Part shown: one piece after another, positions 25,331 through 34,058 of the stretch
Layout of the letters: each line of letters begins with the position of its first letter
Position numbering within the stretch: position 1 is the stretch's first letter
NCBI RefSeq assembly: GCF_014640675.1
Contig: NZ_BMHK01000002.1
Span: 62,001-126,000 of the forward strand
Length of the DNA stretch: 64,000 bases
From: Novosphingobium endophyticum
GTDB taxonomy: Bacteria; Pseudomonadota; Alphaproteobacteria; Sphingomonadales; Sphingomonadaceae
Direction: 5' to 3'
Program-made: the position numbers and the translations under genes
The notes under the pieces: model-generated
Databases searched by the model: none
What the model saw: only the letters and a program-made list of their open reading frames with translations
Told to the model about the DNA's origin: nothing

Positions 25331-26744
25331 GGACAAGGTCCTGCTTGAACCGACCATCGGCTGGATCCTGCTCGCACTGTTCAGCGCGCTGTGGATCGGG
25401 CTCGGCATCTATTGGGGAAAGCGCAACAGGAACTTCGAGGATCATGCGCTGGCCGGGCGCAACGTCGGCCTCGCGCTCGCCTCGGCAACGGCGGCGGCAA
25501 CCTGGATCACGTCCAACACCACCATGCTCGCCCCGCAGTTCGCGCTGCAGCTGGGCGTGTGGGGCATGCTGGCCTATTCCATGGCCGCCTTCGGCCTGAT
25601 CCTCTTCGCTCCGCTGGCCGGGCGCATCCGGCAGCTCATGCCGCACGGCTATACTTCGGGCGATTTCTTCCGCCTGCGCTATGGCCGCACGGCCTGGGGC
25701 ATCTTCCTGGTCTTCACGCTGTTCTATTCGCTGACCTGGCTGGTCAGCATGGCGATGGCGGGCGGCATCCTGCTGGAGGCGCTGGCGGGGATCGATTACG
25801 TCTGGGGCATGACGGTTATCCTTGCCGTCTGCGTCATCTACACCATGCGCGGCGGGCTGGCCGCCGTGATCGGGACCGACTTCATCCAGAGCCTGATCAT
25901 CCTCATCGGCATCGTAGTGGTCGGCTTTGCGGTGCTGCGGAACGTCTCGGTCGAGCAGATCCACGCGGACCTTGCCGCCAACAAGCCGGCGCTTATCGAC
26001 GTGCTGTTCCCCGCCGCGCTGATGGCGATCTTCAACAACCTGCTGTTCGGCCTTGGCGAAGTGTTCCACAACAACGTCTGGTGGAGCCGCGCCTTCGCCT
26101 TCCGGGAGGGCGTGGGGACAAAGGCCTTCCTGATCGGCGGGCTGGTGTGGCTGCCGATCCCGGTCGCGGCCGGCTTCATCGCGCTGGCCAGCGGCGTGCT
26201 GGGCGTGGGCGTGCCGAGTCCCGACATGGTCGGCCCGCTGGTGATCGCCAACGTGCTGGGCGATCTGGGTGCGATCGCGATCTTCATTGTCGTCTTCTGT
26301 TCGCTCGCCTCCAGCATCGACAGCCTGCTGGCCGCGACCAGCGACCTCATCACCGAGGATGTCTATCGCCGGCTGATCCAGCCCGCCGCCACGCCGGAAC
26401 GGCTCAAGAGCATGGCGCAGTGGATCACGCTGGCGCTGGGCCTCGGCACATGGGCTGTGTGCGTCCCCCGCATCGGCACGCTGGCGTCAGTGCTGTTCTT
26501 CGCGGGGCCACTGGTCGGGTCGATGATCTGGCCGATCGTCACCGGCCTCTACTGGCGGCGCGCGAGCAGCACCGGCGCCGTCGGGGGCATGCTGCTGGGC
26601 GCAGGCGCGGGGCTGATCGCCTATTTCCAGATTGGCTGGTTCGTCGCCAGCACGATCGGCACCGCCGTTTCCATGGCTTGGGTGCTGGGTGCAGCCTCGC
26701 TTTCCAAGGAACGTTTCGACTGGAACCGCCTCAAGGAGGCTTGA
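25323..26744 (+). CDS. Sodium:solute symporter family protein
   Basis: 473-residue LeuT-fold SSS-family transporter of about 13 helices. Seen: GIYWGKRNRNFEDHALAGRNVGLALASATAAATWITSNTTMLAPQFALQLGVWGML, YGRTAWGIFLVFTLFYSLTWLVSMAMAGGILLEALAGIDYVWG, and FCSLASSIDSLLAATSDLITEDVYRRLI, the conserved sodium-site helix. The substrate is likely a small organic nitrogen compound given the linked carbamoyltransferase and amidotransferase genes (inference). Codons run directly into the next small gene. Confidence 0.9.
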   Translation: MTEDKVLLEPTIGWILLALFSALWIGLGIYWGKRNRNFEDHALAGRNVGLALASATAAATWITSNTTMLAPQFALQLGVWGMLAYSMAAFGLILFAPLAGRIRQLMPHGYTSGDFFRLRYGRTAWGIFLVFTLFYSLTWLVSMAMAGGILLEALAGIDYVWGMTVILAVCVIYTMRGGLAAVIGTDFIQSLIILIGIVVVGFAVLRNVSVEQIHADLAANKPALIDVLFPAALMAIFNNLLFGLGEVFHNNVWWSRAFAFREGVGTKAFLIGGLVWLPIPVAAGFIALASGVLGVGVPSPDMVGPLVIANVLGDLGAIAIFIVVFCSLASSIDSLLAATSDLITEDVYRRLIQPAATPERLKSMAQWITLALGLGTWAVCVPRIGTLASVLFFAGPLVGSMIWPIVTGLYWRRASSTGAVGGMLLGAGAGLIAYFQIGWFVASTIGTAVSMAWVLGAASLSKERFDWNRLKEA

Positions 26745-26867
26745 ATGACGTTTTCATCCGGATTCCTGAGCTTGCTCGTCCACGGCGCGCTGATCTGGTG
26801 CGCGCTCTCCGCCCTCGGCCTCGGCGGCCTGCTGCTGAAGGACATCCTTCGTGGAGAAAGCTGGTGA
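26745..26867 (+). CDS. 40-residue membrane peptide between symporter and carbamoyltransferase
   Basis: ATG follows the symporter TGA with no gap, and its own TGA overlaps the next GTG (GTGA). One hydrophobic helix, GFLSLLVHGALIWCALSALGLGGLLL, then a short charged tail KDILRGESW. The placement and coupling make it a likely accessory subunit of the symporter, as small membrane partners are known for several SSS transporters. Unannotated by length cut-offs. Confidence 0.7.
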   Translation: MTFSSGFLSLLVHGALIWCALSALGLGGLLLKDILRGESW

Positions 26868-27958
26868 ACAATATCCCGGCCTCGCAGGTGGCCCATATCG
26901 CCGACCCGGAACGCAAGTCGGGCCGGATCGGCACCTGTCCCGATCCCCAGGGGCTGCTGCGGCAGGAACCCCGGCTGCGCCTTGACGTGCTCGACCGGCT
27001 GCACAACTGCTCGGTGCTCTCCGCCGCGCAGTTCGACAAGGACCTGCTCGGCGAACTCGCCAAGCTCGCGGCCCATCTCCAGCTCCGCCGCTGTCCGGTG
27101 AGCAAGGCGCTGGAAGACAAGATCATGGCCGCCGCCTTCTTCGAGCCAAGCACCCGCACGCGCCTTTCCTTCGAAAGCGCAATGCTGAGCGTGGGCGGCA
27201 AGACGATCAGCGTCGCCGATGCCAAGACCACTGGCGTCGCCAAGGGCGAAAGCCTGCGCGACATCGGGCAGATGTTCAATTCCTACGCCGACCTGGTCGT
27301 CGTGCGCCATACCGAGCAATCGGCCATCGCCGAGATGTCGGAATACCTGCGCATTCCGCTGATCAACGGCGGCAACGGTTCGGACGAGCACCCCACGCAG
27401 GCCCTCGCGGACTGGTACGCGTTGCTCAAGTGGCGGCCCGAGATCGCCTTCGGCGCGATCCCGGAACGGTTCCGCCTGAACATCGGCATCATCGGCACGC
27501 CGGGGAACATGCGCACGGTCAAGAGCTTCCTCACGCTGGCGCTGCTGTTTCACGAGAACATCAACCACATCACCATCTTCTCCGAAATGGCGGACCCGCT
27601 GGGCGACGACTTGCGCGAGCTGTGCGACAACAGCCCGATCGGGATCAATTTCAGCCGCGACCTTCAGGGGAACCTCGAATACCTCGACGTGATCTACATG
27701 AACGCCATTGCCTTCCTGGGGGACGGCTACCGCTTTTACAGCGAGGATTTCCAGCTCAGCGCCGCGAGCAGGCTGAAGGCCGACACCGTCATCCTCCATC
27801 CGCTGGCGCGCGGGCCGGAACTGGCCGCCGATCTCGATGACACGCCTCACAACCTCTATTTCAACCAGGCCGACGGTGCGGTCTGGGTGCGGCAGGCGCT
27901 GCTGCTTGCCATTTTCGGCCGGGTGCGGGGAACCGTGCCCGATGACCTGCTTATCTGA
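26864..27958 (+). CDS. Aspartate-type carbamoyltransferase, divergent substrate pocket
   Basis: 364-residue member of the aspartate/ornithine carbamoyltransferase family, GTG start. Carbamoyl phosphate residues are kept: FFEPSTRTRLSFESAM (96-100), the Lys of VAKGESL, INGGNGSDEHPTQALADW (176-179), and Arg in GNMRTVKSF. The amino-acid side differs: where E. coli PyrB has the TRVQ motif (Arg229, Gln231) this has YMNAIAFLG (278-286), and HPLPR is HPLAR. The ~50-residue N-terminal extension is also unlike PyrB. It is placed in an operon with a symporter and an asparagine synthetase rather than with pyrimidine genes. A different amino acceptor is likely. Confidence 0.82.
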   Translation: MNNIPASQVAHIADPERKSGRIGTCPDPQGLLRQEPRLRLDVLDRLHNCSVLSAAQFDKDLLGELAKLAAHLQLRRCPVSKALEDKIMAAAFFEPSTRTRLSFESAMLSVGGKTISVADAKTTGVAKGESLRDIGQMFNSYADLVVVRHTEQSAIAEMSEYLRIPLINGGNGSDEHPTQALADWYALLKWRPEIAFGAIPERFRLNIGIIGTPGNMRTVKSFLTLALLFHENINHITIFSEMADPLGDDLRELCDNSPIGINFSRDLQGNLEYLDVIYMNAIAFLGDGYRFYSEDFQLSAASRLKADTVILHPLARGPELAADLDDTPHNLYFNQADGAVWVRQALLLAIFGRVRGTVPDDLLI

Positions 27959-28005
27959 TTATCTGAGCCGCGCTCGTTGGCGCGCTGCCCCCAAGGAAGA
28001 ATACA

Positions 28006-29934
28006 ATGTGCGGAATTGCCGGGGTCTGGAGCCCCACAGCCTATCGCGACGACATGGCGGAGATCGCCGAACGCATGGCCGAAAGGATGGTCCATCGCGG
28101 GCCAGATGGCTGGGGAGCCCATCTCGACCCCGAGACGGGCCTCGGCATGGTCCACACCCGCCTTTCGATTATCGGCCTCGATGCCGGAGACCAGCCCATC
28201 CATGACCGGGACGCCGGGCTGATCCTGACCGCCAATGGCGAATTCTACGACTACAAGCGCCTTCGCGGCCTGCTGCGCACCGACGGCTACGAATTCACGA
28301 CCAAGAGCGACAGCGAGATCGCGCTGAAGCTCTACCGCAAGCACGGCCTCGATTTCGTCGAGCACTTGCGCGGCGAATTCGCCTTCGTCCTGTTCGACGA
28401 GCAAAAGCAGCGCCTGATCCTGGTGCGCGACCGTTTCGGCATCCGCCCTCTCTTCTACCATGCGGGCGAGAAGGGCTTTTTCTGGGGCAGCGAGATGAAG
28501 TCCATGCTCGCCCATCCGGACGTGCCGCGCGAGATGTGCCCCAAAGCCCAGCTCCACCAGATGATGCAGGTGATGGTGCCGGGCATGACCCTGTTCGAGG
28601 GTATCCATGCGCTGAAGCCCGGCCACATGCTGATCGTCACCCGAAAGGGCGACGGGTTCGACATCGAGGAAAGGCGCTATTGGGACGCCGAATTCCCGCT
28701 CGACGGCGAGCATGACGAACTGCCCGACGAGGAACACATAGAGCGGGTCCGCGCCGCCCTGGTGGAAAGCATCGCCTTCCGCCTGGAAGCCGACGTGCCG
28801 GTGGCCTGCTACCTTTCCGGCGGGATCGACAGTTGCTCGATCCTCGGCATGGCGGCGGCGATCCAGCAATCGCCGGTCAAGGCCTTCACCATCAGCTTCG
28901 ACGACGCCCGCTACGACGAAGCCGCCATCGCCACCGAGATGGCACAGAAGGTCGGCGCCGATCAGGACATCCTCATCGTGAAGGCGACCGATCTTTACGG
29001 GGAGAATTTCGAGCAGGCGGTCTATTACTCGGAGCGGACTTTCTACAACACGCTCGGTGTCGCCAAGATGCTGATGAGCCGCCATGTGCGCGACGTCGGC
29101 TACAAGGTGGTGATCACCGGCGAAGGCAGCGACGAGCTGTTCGGCGGCTATGCCCAGTTCAAGGCCGATTACTTCCTCCACGACCCCGCCCACGCCGGCA
29201 GCGCGGCGGGCGAGGAGATGAAGAAGCGCAACGCGATCTTCTCCGGATCGGTGCTGGCCGAAAGGCAGATCAGCCACCCGGCCTTCGAGGAAGTGATGGG
29301 CTTCACCCCTTCATGGATCCAGCCCTGGATGCTCGTGCTCGAACGGGTGAGGCCGCTATTGTCCGACGCGTTCAGGGAAAAGCTGGGCGACTACGATCCG
29401 ATCGCCGCCATCGCTTACAGCCTCGACAGGTCGATGCTCGACGGGCGCCATCCGCTCGACAAGGCGCAGTACAGCTGGATCAAGACGATGCTGGAAGGCC
29501 AGATTCTAAACTGGGGCGGCGACCGGGTGGACATGGCCAACAGCCTCGAAAGCCGGCCGGCCTTCCTCGACCACCACGTCGCCGAACTCGCGATGCGCAT
29601 CCCGCCGCACGTCCGCATCCGCGACGGCGTGGAGAAATGGGTCGTGCGCGAGGCGATGAAGCACGTCCTGCCCGAAGTGCTCTACAAGCGCGAAAAGTTC
29701 GCCTTCATGGCCCCGCCCGCCCACACCGACAAGGCCAAGGCGGCCGAGATCGACAAGCTCATCGAAAAGTGGCTGTCATCCGAAGAAATCGCCGCGCACG
29801 GCATTTTCGACGAAGCCAAACTGGGCGCCTCGATCGAGGAATACCGCAAGAGCGACGATCACACCCAGAACACGCGAAAGGACATCATCCTCAACCACGC
29901 GATCGCGCTCCACGCGATGGATGCGCTGTTCTGA
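28006..29934 (+). CDS. Asparagine synthetase (glutamine-hydrolysing) family protein
   Basis: 642-residue class-II amidotransferase with fused synthetase. Catalytic Cys2 follows the initiator Met (MCGIAGVWS); MVHRGPDGWG and LILTANGEFYDY complete the glutaminase pocket; RDRFGIRPLFY; the ATP PP-loop is YLSGGIDSCS at residues 271-276; TGEGSDELFGGY is the second synthetase motif. The C-terminus SLESRPAFLDHHVAELAMRIPPHVRI ... YKREKFAFMAPP is as in AsnB. About 90 residues longer than E. coli AsnB. Follows the carbamoyltransferase by 47 bases. It may make asparagine or another amide. Confidence 0.9.
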   Translation: MCGIAGVWSPTAYRDDMAEIAERMAERMVHRGPDGWGAHLDPETGLGMVHTRLSIIGLDAGDQPIHDRDAGLILTANGEFYDYKRLRGLLRTDGYEFTTKSDSEIALKLYRKHGLDFVEHLRGEFAFVLFDEQKQRLILVRDRFGIRPLFYHAGEKGFFWGSEMKSMLAHPDVPREMCPKAQLHQMMQVMVPGMTLFEGIHALKPGHMLIVTRKGDGFDIEERRYWDAEFPLDGEHDELPDEEHIERVRAALVESIAFRLEADVPVACYLSGGIDSCSILGMAAAIQQSPVKAFTISFDDARYDEAAIATEMAQKVGADQDILIVKATDLYGENFEQAVYYSERTFYNTLGVAKMLMSRHVRDVGYKVVITGEGSDELFGGYAQFKADYFLHDPAHAGSAAGEEMKKRNAIFSGSVLAERQISHPAFEEVMGFTPSWIQPWMLVLERVRPLLSDAFREKLGDYDPIAAIAYSLDRSMLDGRHPLDKAQYSWIKTMLEGQILNWGGDRVDMANSLESRPAFLDHHVAELAMRIPPHVRIRDGVEKWVVREAMKHVLPEVLYKREKFAFMAPPAHTDKAKAAEIDKLIEKWLSSEEIAAHGIFDEAKLGASIEEYRKSDDHTQNTRKDIILNHAIALHAMDALF

Positions 29935-29937
29935 GGT

Positions 29938-30355
29938 GATGAGTACTCAAGGAGAATTGAGATACTGCCCAGGTCGCCTGGCCAAATCCGATGGGCCGGC
30001 TTGACGACGGCTATCCGCAATTTTTCTCCAAAACCGGCCTGACGGGCACGCCGACATTGCTGACGTTGCCGATCCTCCCCCATCGGAGGAGGGGGACCGC
30101 CCGTAGGGCGGTGGAGGGGGTTTGCACACGCCAGCATTGCGCCCGACCGCGCCCCCTCCGTCAGTCACTTCGTGACAGCCACCTCCCCCGGAAGGGGAGG
30201 ATTTCAAGTTACCGCGCCCCCCGACTTTCCGGCCGAAACAGGTCACTGGAACATTTCTCGTTAGCCGTCATCCCCTCCTCTGAAGAGGAGGGCGGAGAAT
30301 CCCAACCTTCCCGCCATTCGAGCTGCCCGCCCGGGCCGGAACGTGTCCACGCGCG
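29938..30355. other. Intergenic region between convergent genes, made of repeat elements
   Basis: About 420 bases with no gene. It holds C-rich/G-rich palindromic repeat units (30072-30202 and 30266-30300) between the converging asparagine synthetase and N-carbamoylase genes. Confidence 0.7.
30072..30202. repeat. Composite palindromic intergenic element (CCTCCCCC family)
   Basis: Ends CCTCCCC ... GGGGAGG are inverted repeats; inside are GACCGCCCGTAGGGCGGT and GTCACTTCGTGAC hairpins. This C-rich/G-rich type recurs between genes in many sphingomonad genomes (recalled). A second partial unit follows at 30266-30300 (CATCCCCTCCTCTGAAGAGGAGG). Confidence 0.75.
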
Positions 30356-31600
30356 CTAGGCCGGCACTTTCTCGCAGGCGAGTTCCATCACGCATTCCAG
30401 CAGCAGTTGCACGCCCCGCTCGCAATCGGACCAGTGCGTCCATTCGTCGGGCGCGTGGCTGACCCCGCCGACGCTGGGAACGAAGAGCATTCCTGCCGGG
30501 GCGTGGTCGCAGAAGAACTGCACGTCGTGCCCCGCGCCGGAGGGCATTAGCTTGTACGAATAGCCCAGCGCTGCGGCCTTCGCCTCGATCAGCGCGATTA
30601 TCCGGGGGTCGCAATTGGCGGGCTTGAGCCAGCTCATCTGCTCATATTCGAACTTCAGCTTGTGCTTGCGGGCAATGGCGGACAGCACGCGCCGGCAGGC
30701 GTTCGCAAGGCCGTGCATGATCTCCTCGTCAAGATCGCGGCCGACGATGGTGAAGTCCACTTCGCCCGGCACGGTGTGCGGGAAACCCGGCTTGCAGGCG
30801 ACGTGGCCGATGGTGATGCGGCTCTTGTCCGTCCCCTCCTCGTCGATGATGCGCTGGATCTCGTGCGCGAAGTCGACCATGCCCATCAGCGCATCGCTGC
30901 GCATGGCCATGGGCGCGGTGCCGGCATGGTCGGCCTTGCCGATCAGGCGGCAGTTCCACTTGAACACACCCGATATGCCCTCGACCACGCCGATCGTGGT
31001 CTTTTCGGCATCGAGCACCGGCCCCTGTTCGACATGAAGTTCCAGAAACGCCCTGATCTCTTCGGGGCGGCGATAGGCGCGCAGGGCGCCGTGCGGCTCC
31101 AGCCCGGCCGCCTCCATCGCATCCTTCAGCGAATAGCCGTGCTCGTCCTTCGCGGTGTCGAGCCATTCGGCCGTCAGGTGCCCCGTCATCGCCTGCGCGC
31201 CGAGCATGCCGCCGAAGCGCCCTTCCTCCTCGCTGGTGCCGATCACCTCGATCGGATAGTCGGGCGCGATCCCCGCATCCTGCATCGCGCGCACCACTTC
31301 GAGCCCGGCCACAACCCCCAGCACGCCATCGAAGATGCCGCCCGCCGGAACGCTGTCGAGGTGGGAGCCGATCAGGATGGCGGGCTTTCCTGAAGGACCG
31401 AAACGCCCCGCGACATTGCCCGCCCCGTCCATCCAGTGCTCCATGCCCAGTTCCCCGAACCTGTCGCGCAGCCATTGGCGGGCCGCCATGTCGGCCTCGC
31501 TGAAACCCGGCCGGTAGACGCCCCGGTCTTCCTCGTTGAAGCCGAATTGCGAAAGGGCGGTGACGTCCTGCTCGATGCGTTCGATGCTGACCTGGGGCAC
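30356..31600 (-). CDS. Zn-dependent N-carbamoyl-L-amino-acid hydrolase / allantoate amidohydrolase family
   Basis: 414-residue M20-family amidohydrolase that cleaves a carbamoyl or ureido group from an N-carbamoyl amino acid or similar. All metal-site residues are visible: His80 (IGSHLDSVP), Asp91 (GIFDGVLGV), Glu126 (TSEEEGRFGG), His189 (LELHVEQGP), and His382 (GGVSHAPDEWT). The GTG at 31600 preceded by GGAG fits as start; the open frame upstream to 31753 reads as nonsense. It converges on the carbamoyltransferase/asparagine synthetase operon, which makes a ureido-nitrogen theme likely. Confidence 0.88.
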   Translation of the reverse strand: MPQVSIERIEQDVTALSQFGFNEEDRGVYRPGFSEADMAARQWLRDRFGELGMEHWMDGAGNVAGRFGPSGKPAILIGSHLDSVPAGGIFDGVLGVVAGLEVVRAMQDAGIAPDYPIEVIGTSEEEGRFGGMLGAQAMTGHLTAEWLDTAKDEHGYSLKDAMEAAGLEPHGALRAYRRPEEIRAFLELHVEQGPVLDAEKTTIGVVEGISGVFKWNCRLIGKADHAGTAPMAMRSDALMGMVDFAHEIQRIIDEEGTDKSRITIGHVACKPGFPHTVPGEVDFTIVGRDLDEEIMHGLANACRRVLSAIARKHKLKFEYEQMSWLKPANCDPRIIALIEAKAAALGYSYKLMPSGAGHDVQFFCDHAPAGMLFVPSVGGVSHAPDEWTHWSDCERGVQLLLECVMELACEKVPA

Positions 31601-31753
31601 TTGGTCTCCTGTGCTTGCCGGCGGGCAGCCTAGGGTGCCGGCACCGCCTCGGGCAAGCCCCCGACGTGCCCGACGCCGCCAACCGGCCTCCGGATCTGCC
31701 CTGAGGGCCATCCACGCAGACGGCGCGTCCCTTTTCAGGACCCAGTACCGCAA

Positions 31754-31767
31754 ATCTACGTGGGTAG
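31754..31767. promoter_or_regulatory. Shared ATCTACGT motif upstream of the Crp-type gene
   Basis: ATCTACGTGGGTAG, with CTAC-N4-GTAG inverted half-sites. The octamer ATCTACGT recurs at 37285-37292, the other end of the same cluster, upstream of the LuxR gene and the exported-protein operon. AGGAG-TGCG-CTCCT follows at 31766-31779. Confidence 0.35.
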
Positions 31768-31827
31768 GAGTGCGCTCCTCAGCCTTCCTGGCACCTGTTA
31801 CCGTTCTTCAACAGTGGGAGTGGGGCG

Positions 31828-31911
31828 ATGAACTATCTCATGGATAGAATGACATACGCGATATTCTCGTTCTCCATGGGCCTGGAATTGACCGCCCGGG
31901 GGCACGGTTAA
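31828..31911 (+). CDS. 27-codon upstream reading frame coupled to the Crp-type regulator
   Basis: ATG preceded by GGGAGTGGGG, 27 codons (MNYLMDRMTYAIFSFSMGLE ...), and a TAA that overlaps the next ATG as TAATG. The product is short and mildly hydrophobic. Stop-start overlap predicts translational coupling, so it may be a leader that sets expression of the regulator. No homologue known to me. Confidence 0.5.
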   Translation: MNYLMDRMTYAIFSFSMGLELTARGHG

Positions 31912-32627
31912 TGGGCAGTTTCCGACTGGAAGACGCCCGCGCGGCCAACCGCGCCGCGCCTCTGTCAAAGGCAAGGCGCAAGGCCGATGCTGCGGCGGAC
32001 TATCTCCAGAATTCAATGGCTTGCAAGGCCGAGATCGGTTCCTCCATTCGCAACGCGGCCAAAGGGACCGTCATCTACTGTCAGGACGATCCGGCGTCGG
32101 TCCGCTACGAAGTCGTATCCGGGGTCATCTGCACCTCCTATCTTTTCGCCGACGGCAGGCGGCAGGTGACCGGCTTCTGCTTCAAGGGCGAGGTCTTCGG
32201 AACGGACCACGGCTTCTACAAGTCATCGGCCGAGGTCGTGAGCGAGACCGCGCAAATACGGCGCATACGCTGGGGCGACAGCGCCGACGACGAACGCGCC
32301 CTGAACAACGCGCTGGAGCTTGTCGAGAACTCGATCCTGCTGATCGGCCGCCGCACGGCGCTGAGCCGGATCGCGGCATTCCTGGTGGACCTCCGTTCAC
32401 GCACCGGCAACGCGCACTGGATCCCGCTTCCCATGTCCCGAGCGGACATCGCGGACTATCTGGGCCTTACCGTGGAAACGGTCAGCCGGACATTCAGCCA
32501 GCTCATCCGCAAGCGGCTCATCGCCCAACCCAAGCATCATCTGGTGCGGATCATCGACCAGGATCGCCTCAACGCACTGGCCGGCATGGGAAGCGACACG
32601 AATCCCCCGATCACGAGTGAACCATGA
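31911..32627 (+). CDS. Crp/Fnr-family transcription regulator (FixK-like)
   Basis: 238-residue regulator. The cyclic-nucleotide-like beta-roll covers about 45-125 (KGTVIYCQDDPASVRYEVVSGVICTSYLFADGRRQVTGFCFKGEVFG), a dimer helix at 127-160, and a winged HTH at 175-205 (SRADIADYLGLTVETVSRTFSQLIRKRLI), which is typical of Fnr/FixK. The Fnr iron-sulfur cysteine cluster is absent. It lies directly upstream of the FapF-like gene, whose frame overlaps its stop. Confidence 0.88.
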   Translation: MGSFRLEDARAANRAAPLSKARRKADAAADYLQNSMACKAEIGSSIRNAAKGTVIYCQDDPASVRYEVVSGVICTSYLFADGRRQVTGFCFKGEVFGTDHGFYKSSAEVVSETAQIRRIRWGDSADDERALNNALELVENSILLIGRRTALSRIAAFLVDLRSRTGNAHWIPLPMSRADIADYLGLTVETVSRTFSQLIRKRLIAQPKHHLVRIIDQDRLNALAGMGSDTNPPITSEP

Positions 32628-32680
32628 GGCAGCGGTTCCATGCAGCCGCCTCCTCGCCCGGCATAAAGGGAGTGACCAAC

Positions 32681-33946
32681 ATGGAGCGCAACGCCCAAGG
32701 GCTTTCGCGGGCCTGTCTATTGCCCGTCGCAGTCGTCCTTTCGATGACGGCGGCCGAAGCACACGCGCAGGACGTGACGATCGAAGCATCCGCCGAGCAG
32801 CGCCTGGAAATGCTGGAAATGCACCTGCAGCAGCAGCAAACGGAAATCGACGCCCTGAAGCGGCTGCTGCGCGAACAAGACGACGCGCTGGCGATCGTCA
32901 GGGGCCTGGGGACAGGCGCGCAGGACCAGCCCGTGCTTCCACGGCAAGTCCAGGCGGCCGCCGCGGCGCCGCCTGCCGCCCCGGTCGGCGAAGCGCCGCC
33001 CAGCGAAAGCCGAAAGGAGCAGGTGCGCGCGCAGGTCCAGGCCGTGCCCGAAGGACAGGGCGTGCTCACGCCGCGCGGCATGCTGAACCTCGAACCCTCG
33101 ATCACTTATGTCCAGTCGTCGACCGACCGGCTGGTCTTCCGGGGAATCGAGCTTGTTCCCGGCATCCAGATCGGTCTGATCGAAGCAAGTTCCGCGGACA
33201 GGAACACGATTCTGGCCACCAGCACGATGCGCTATGGCCTGACCAACCGGCTGGAAGCGGAAGTGCGGATTCCGTTCGTCTACCGCCACGATACCGTCGA
33301 ATTCGTCCAGCAGCGCGACGAGGGGATCGTGCGCACGCTGAAATTCGAGGAAACGGATATCGGCGACGTGGAATTCGCGCTGCGCTACCAGCTCAACAAT
33401 CCCAAACGCGGGCAGCAGCCGATCTTCGTCGGCAGCATCCGGGTGAAGAGCGACACCGGAATCGGACCCTTCGACATAGACTACGACGAGTTCGGCATCG
33501 CCACCGATGTCGCTACGGGCTCGGGTTTCTGGAGCGTCCAGCCGGGGCTCAGCTTTCTCCTGCCGTCCGATCCCGTCGTGATCTATGGCAGCGCGAATTA
33601 CCTGTTCAACATCGCCAGGGACATTGACCAGACGATCGGCGGGGCGTCCGTCGGCCGCGTGGATCCGGGCGACGCCATCACCGGGAACCTGGGATTCGGT
33701 TTCGCGCTCAATCCGCGGTTTTCGTTCTCGCTGGGATACGAACACGCCTATATCTTCCCGACCAAGACGGAAATCGGCGATACGCTGCAGAAGTCCAGAA
33801 GGCTTCAGGTGGGCTCTTTCTCATTCGGGATGTCCTACCGGCTGAGCGAAGAGCAATCGATGAACTGGAGCTTCCAGTTTGGCGCGACCAAAGACGCCCC
33901 CAACGTGGCCGTCACCTTGCGGCTGCCGCTGAACGTCGGGTTCTAG
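32681..33946 (+). CDS. FapF-like outer-membrane beta-barrel transporter
   Basis: 421 residues from MERNAQGLSR, preceded by AAAGGGAG. Signal peptide 1-30 (VVLSMTAAEAHAQ), a coiled coil at 36-76 (EQRLEMLEMHLQQQQTEIDALKRLLREQDDALAIV), an Ala/Pro linker 77-110, then GVLTPRGMLNLEPSITYVQSS, SVQPGLSFLLPSDPVVIYGSANYLFN and VDPGDAITGNLGFGFALNPRFSFSLGYE in a beta-barrel to residue 421. This coil-linker-barrel order and the LTPRG..LEPS and PGL..L.PSDP..FGS..Y motifs are those of the Pseudomonas FapF amyloid export pore (recalled). A C39 protease and exported small proteins nearby strengthen this. Confidence 0.78.
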   Translation: MERNAQGLSRACLLPVAVVLSMTAAEAHAQDVTIEASAEQRLEMLEMHLQQQQTEIDALKRLLREQDDALAIVRGLGTGAQDQPVLPRQVQAAAAAPPAAPVGEAPPSESRKEQVRAQVQAVPEGQGVLTPRGMLNLEPSITYVQSSTDRLVFRGIELVPGIQIGLIEASSADRNTILATSTMRYGLTNRLEAEVRIPFVYRHDTVEFVQQRDEGIVRTLKFEETDIGDVEFALRYQLNNPKRGQQPIFVGSIRVKSDTGIGPFDIDYDEFGIATDVATGSGFWSVQPGLSFLLPSDPVVIYGSANYLFNIARDIDQTIGGASVGRVDPGDAITGNLGFGFALNPRFSFSLGYEHAYIFPTKTEIGDTLQKSRRLQVGSFSFGMSYRLSEEQSMNWSFQFGATKDAPNVAVTLRLPLNVGF

Positions 33947-34058
33947 GGGTTGCAGCCACCGGCGAAGCATCCCCCTCGCCTGAGGGGGTATTGAACGCGG
34001 GTGGAATGCAACAATGTGACCAAACCGGCTTCATTGCCTCCAAAATGTTGGCTTGCTC

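Noticed and set aside
25391..26863. Long in-frame extension upstream of the carbamoyltransferase start
   Set aside because: It overlaps the symporter in another frame and reads as Arg/Gly-rich shadow sequence; the GTG at 26864 is coupled to the previous stop.
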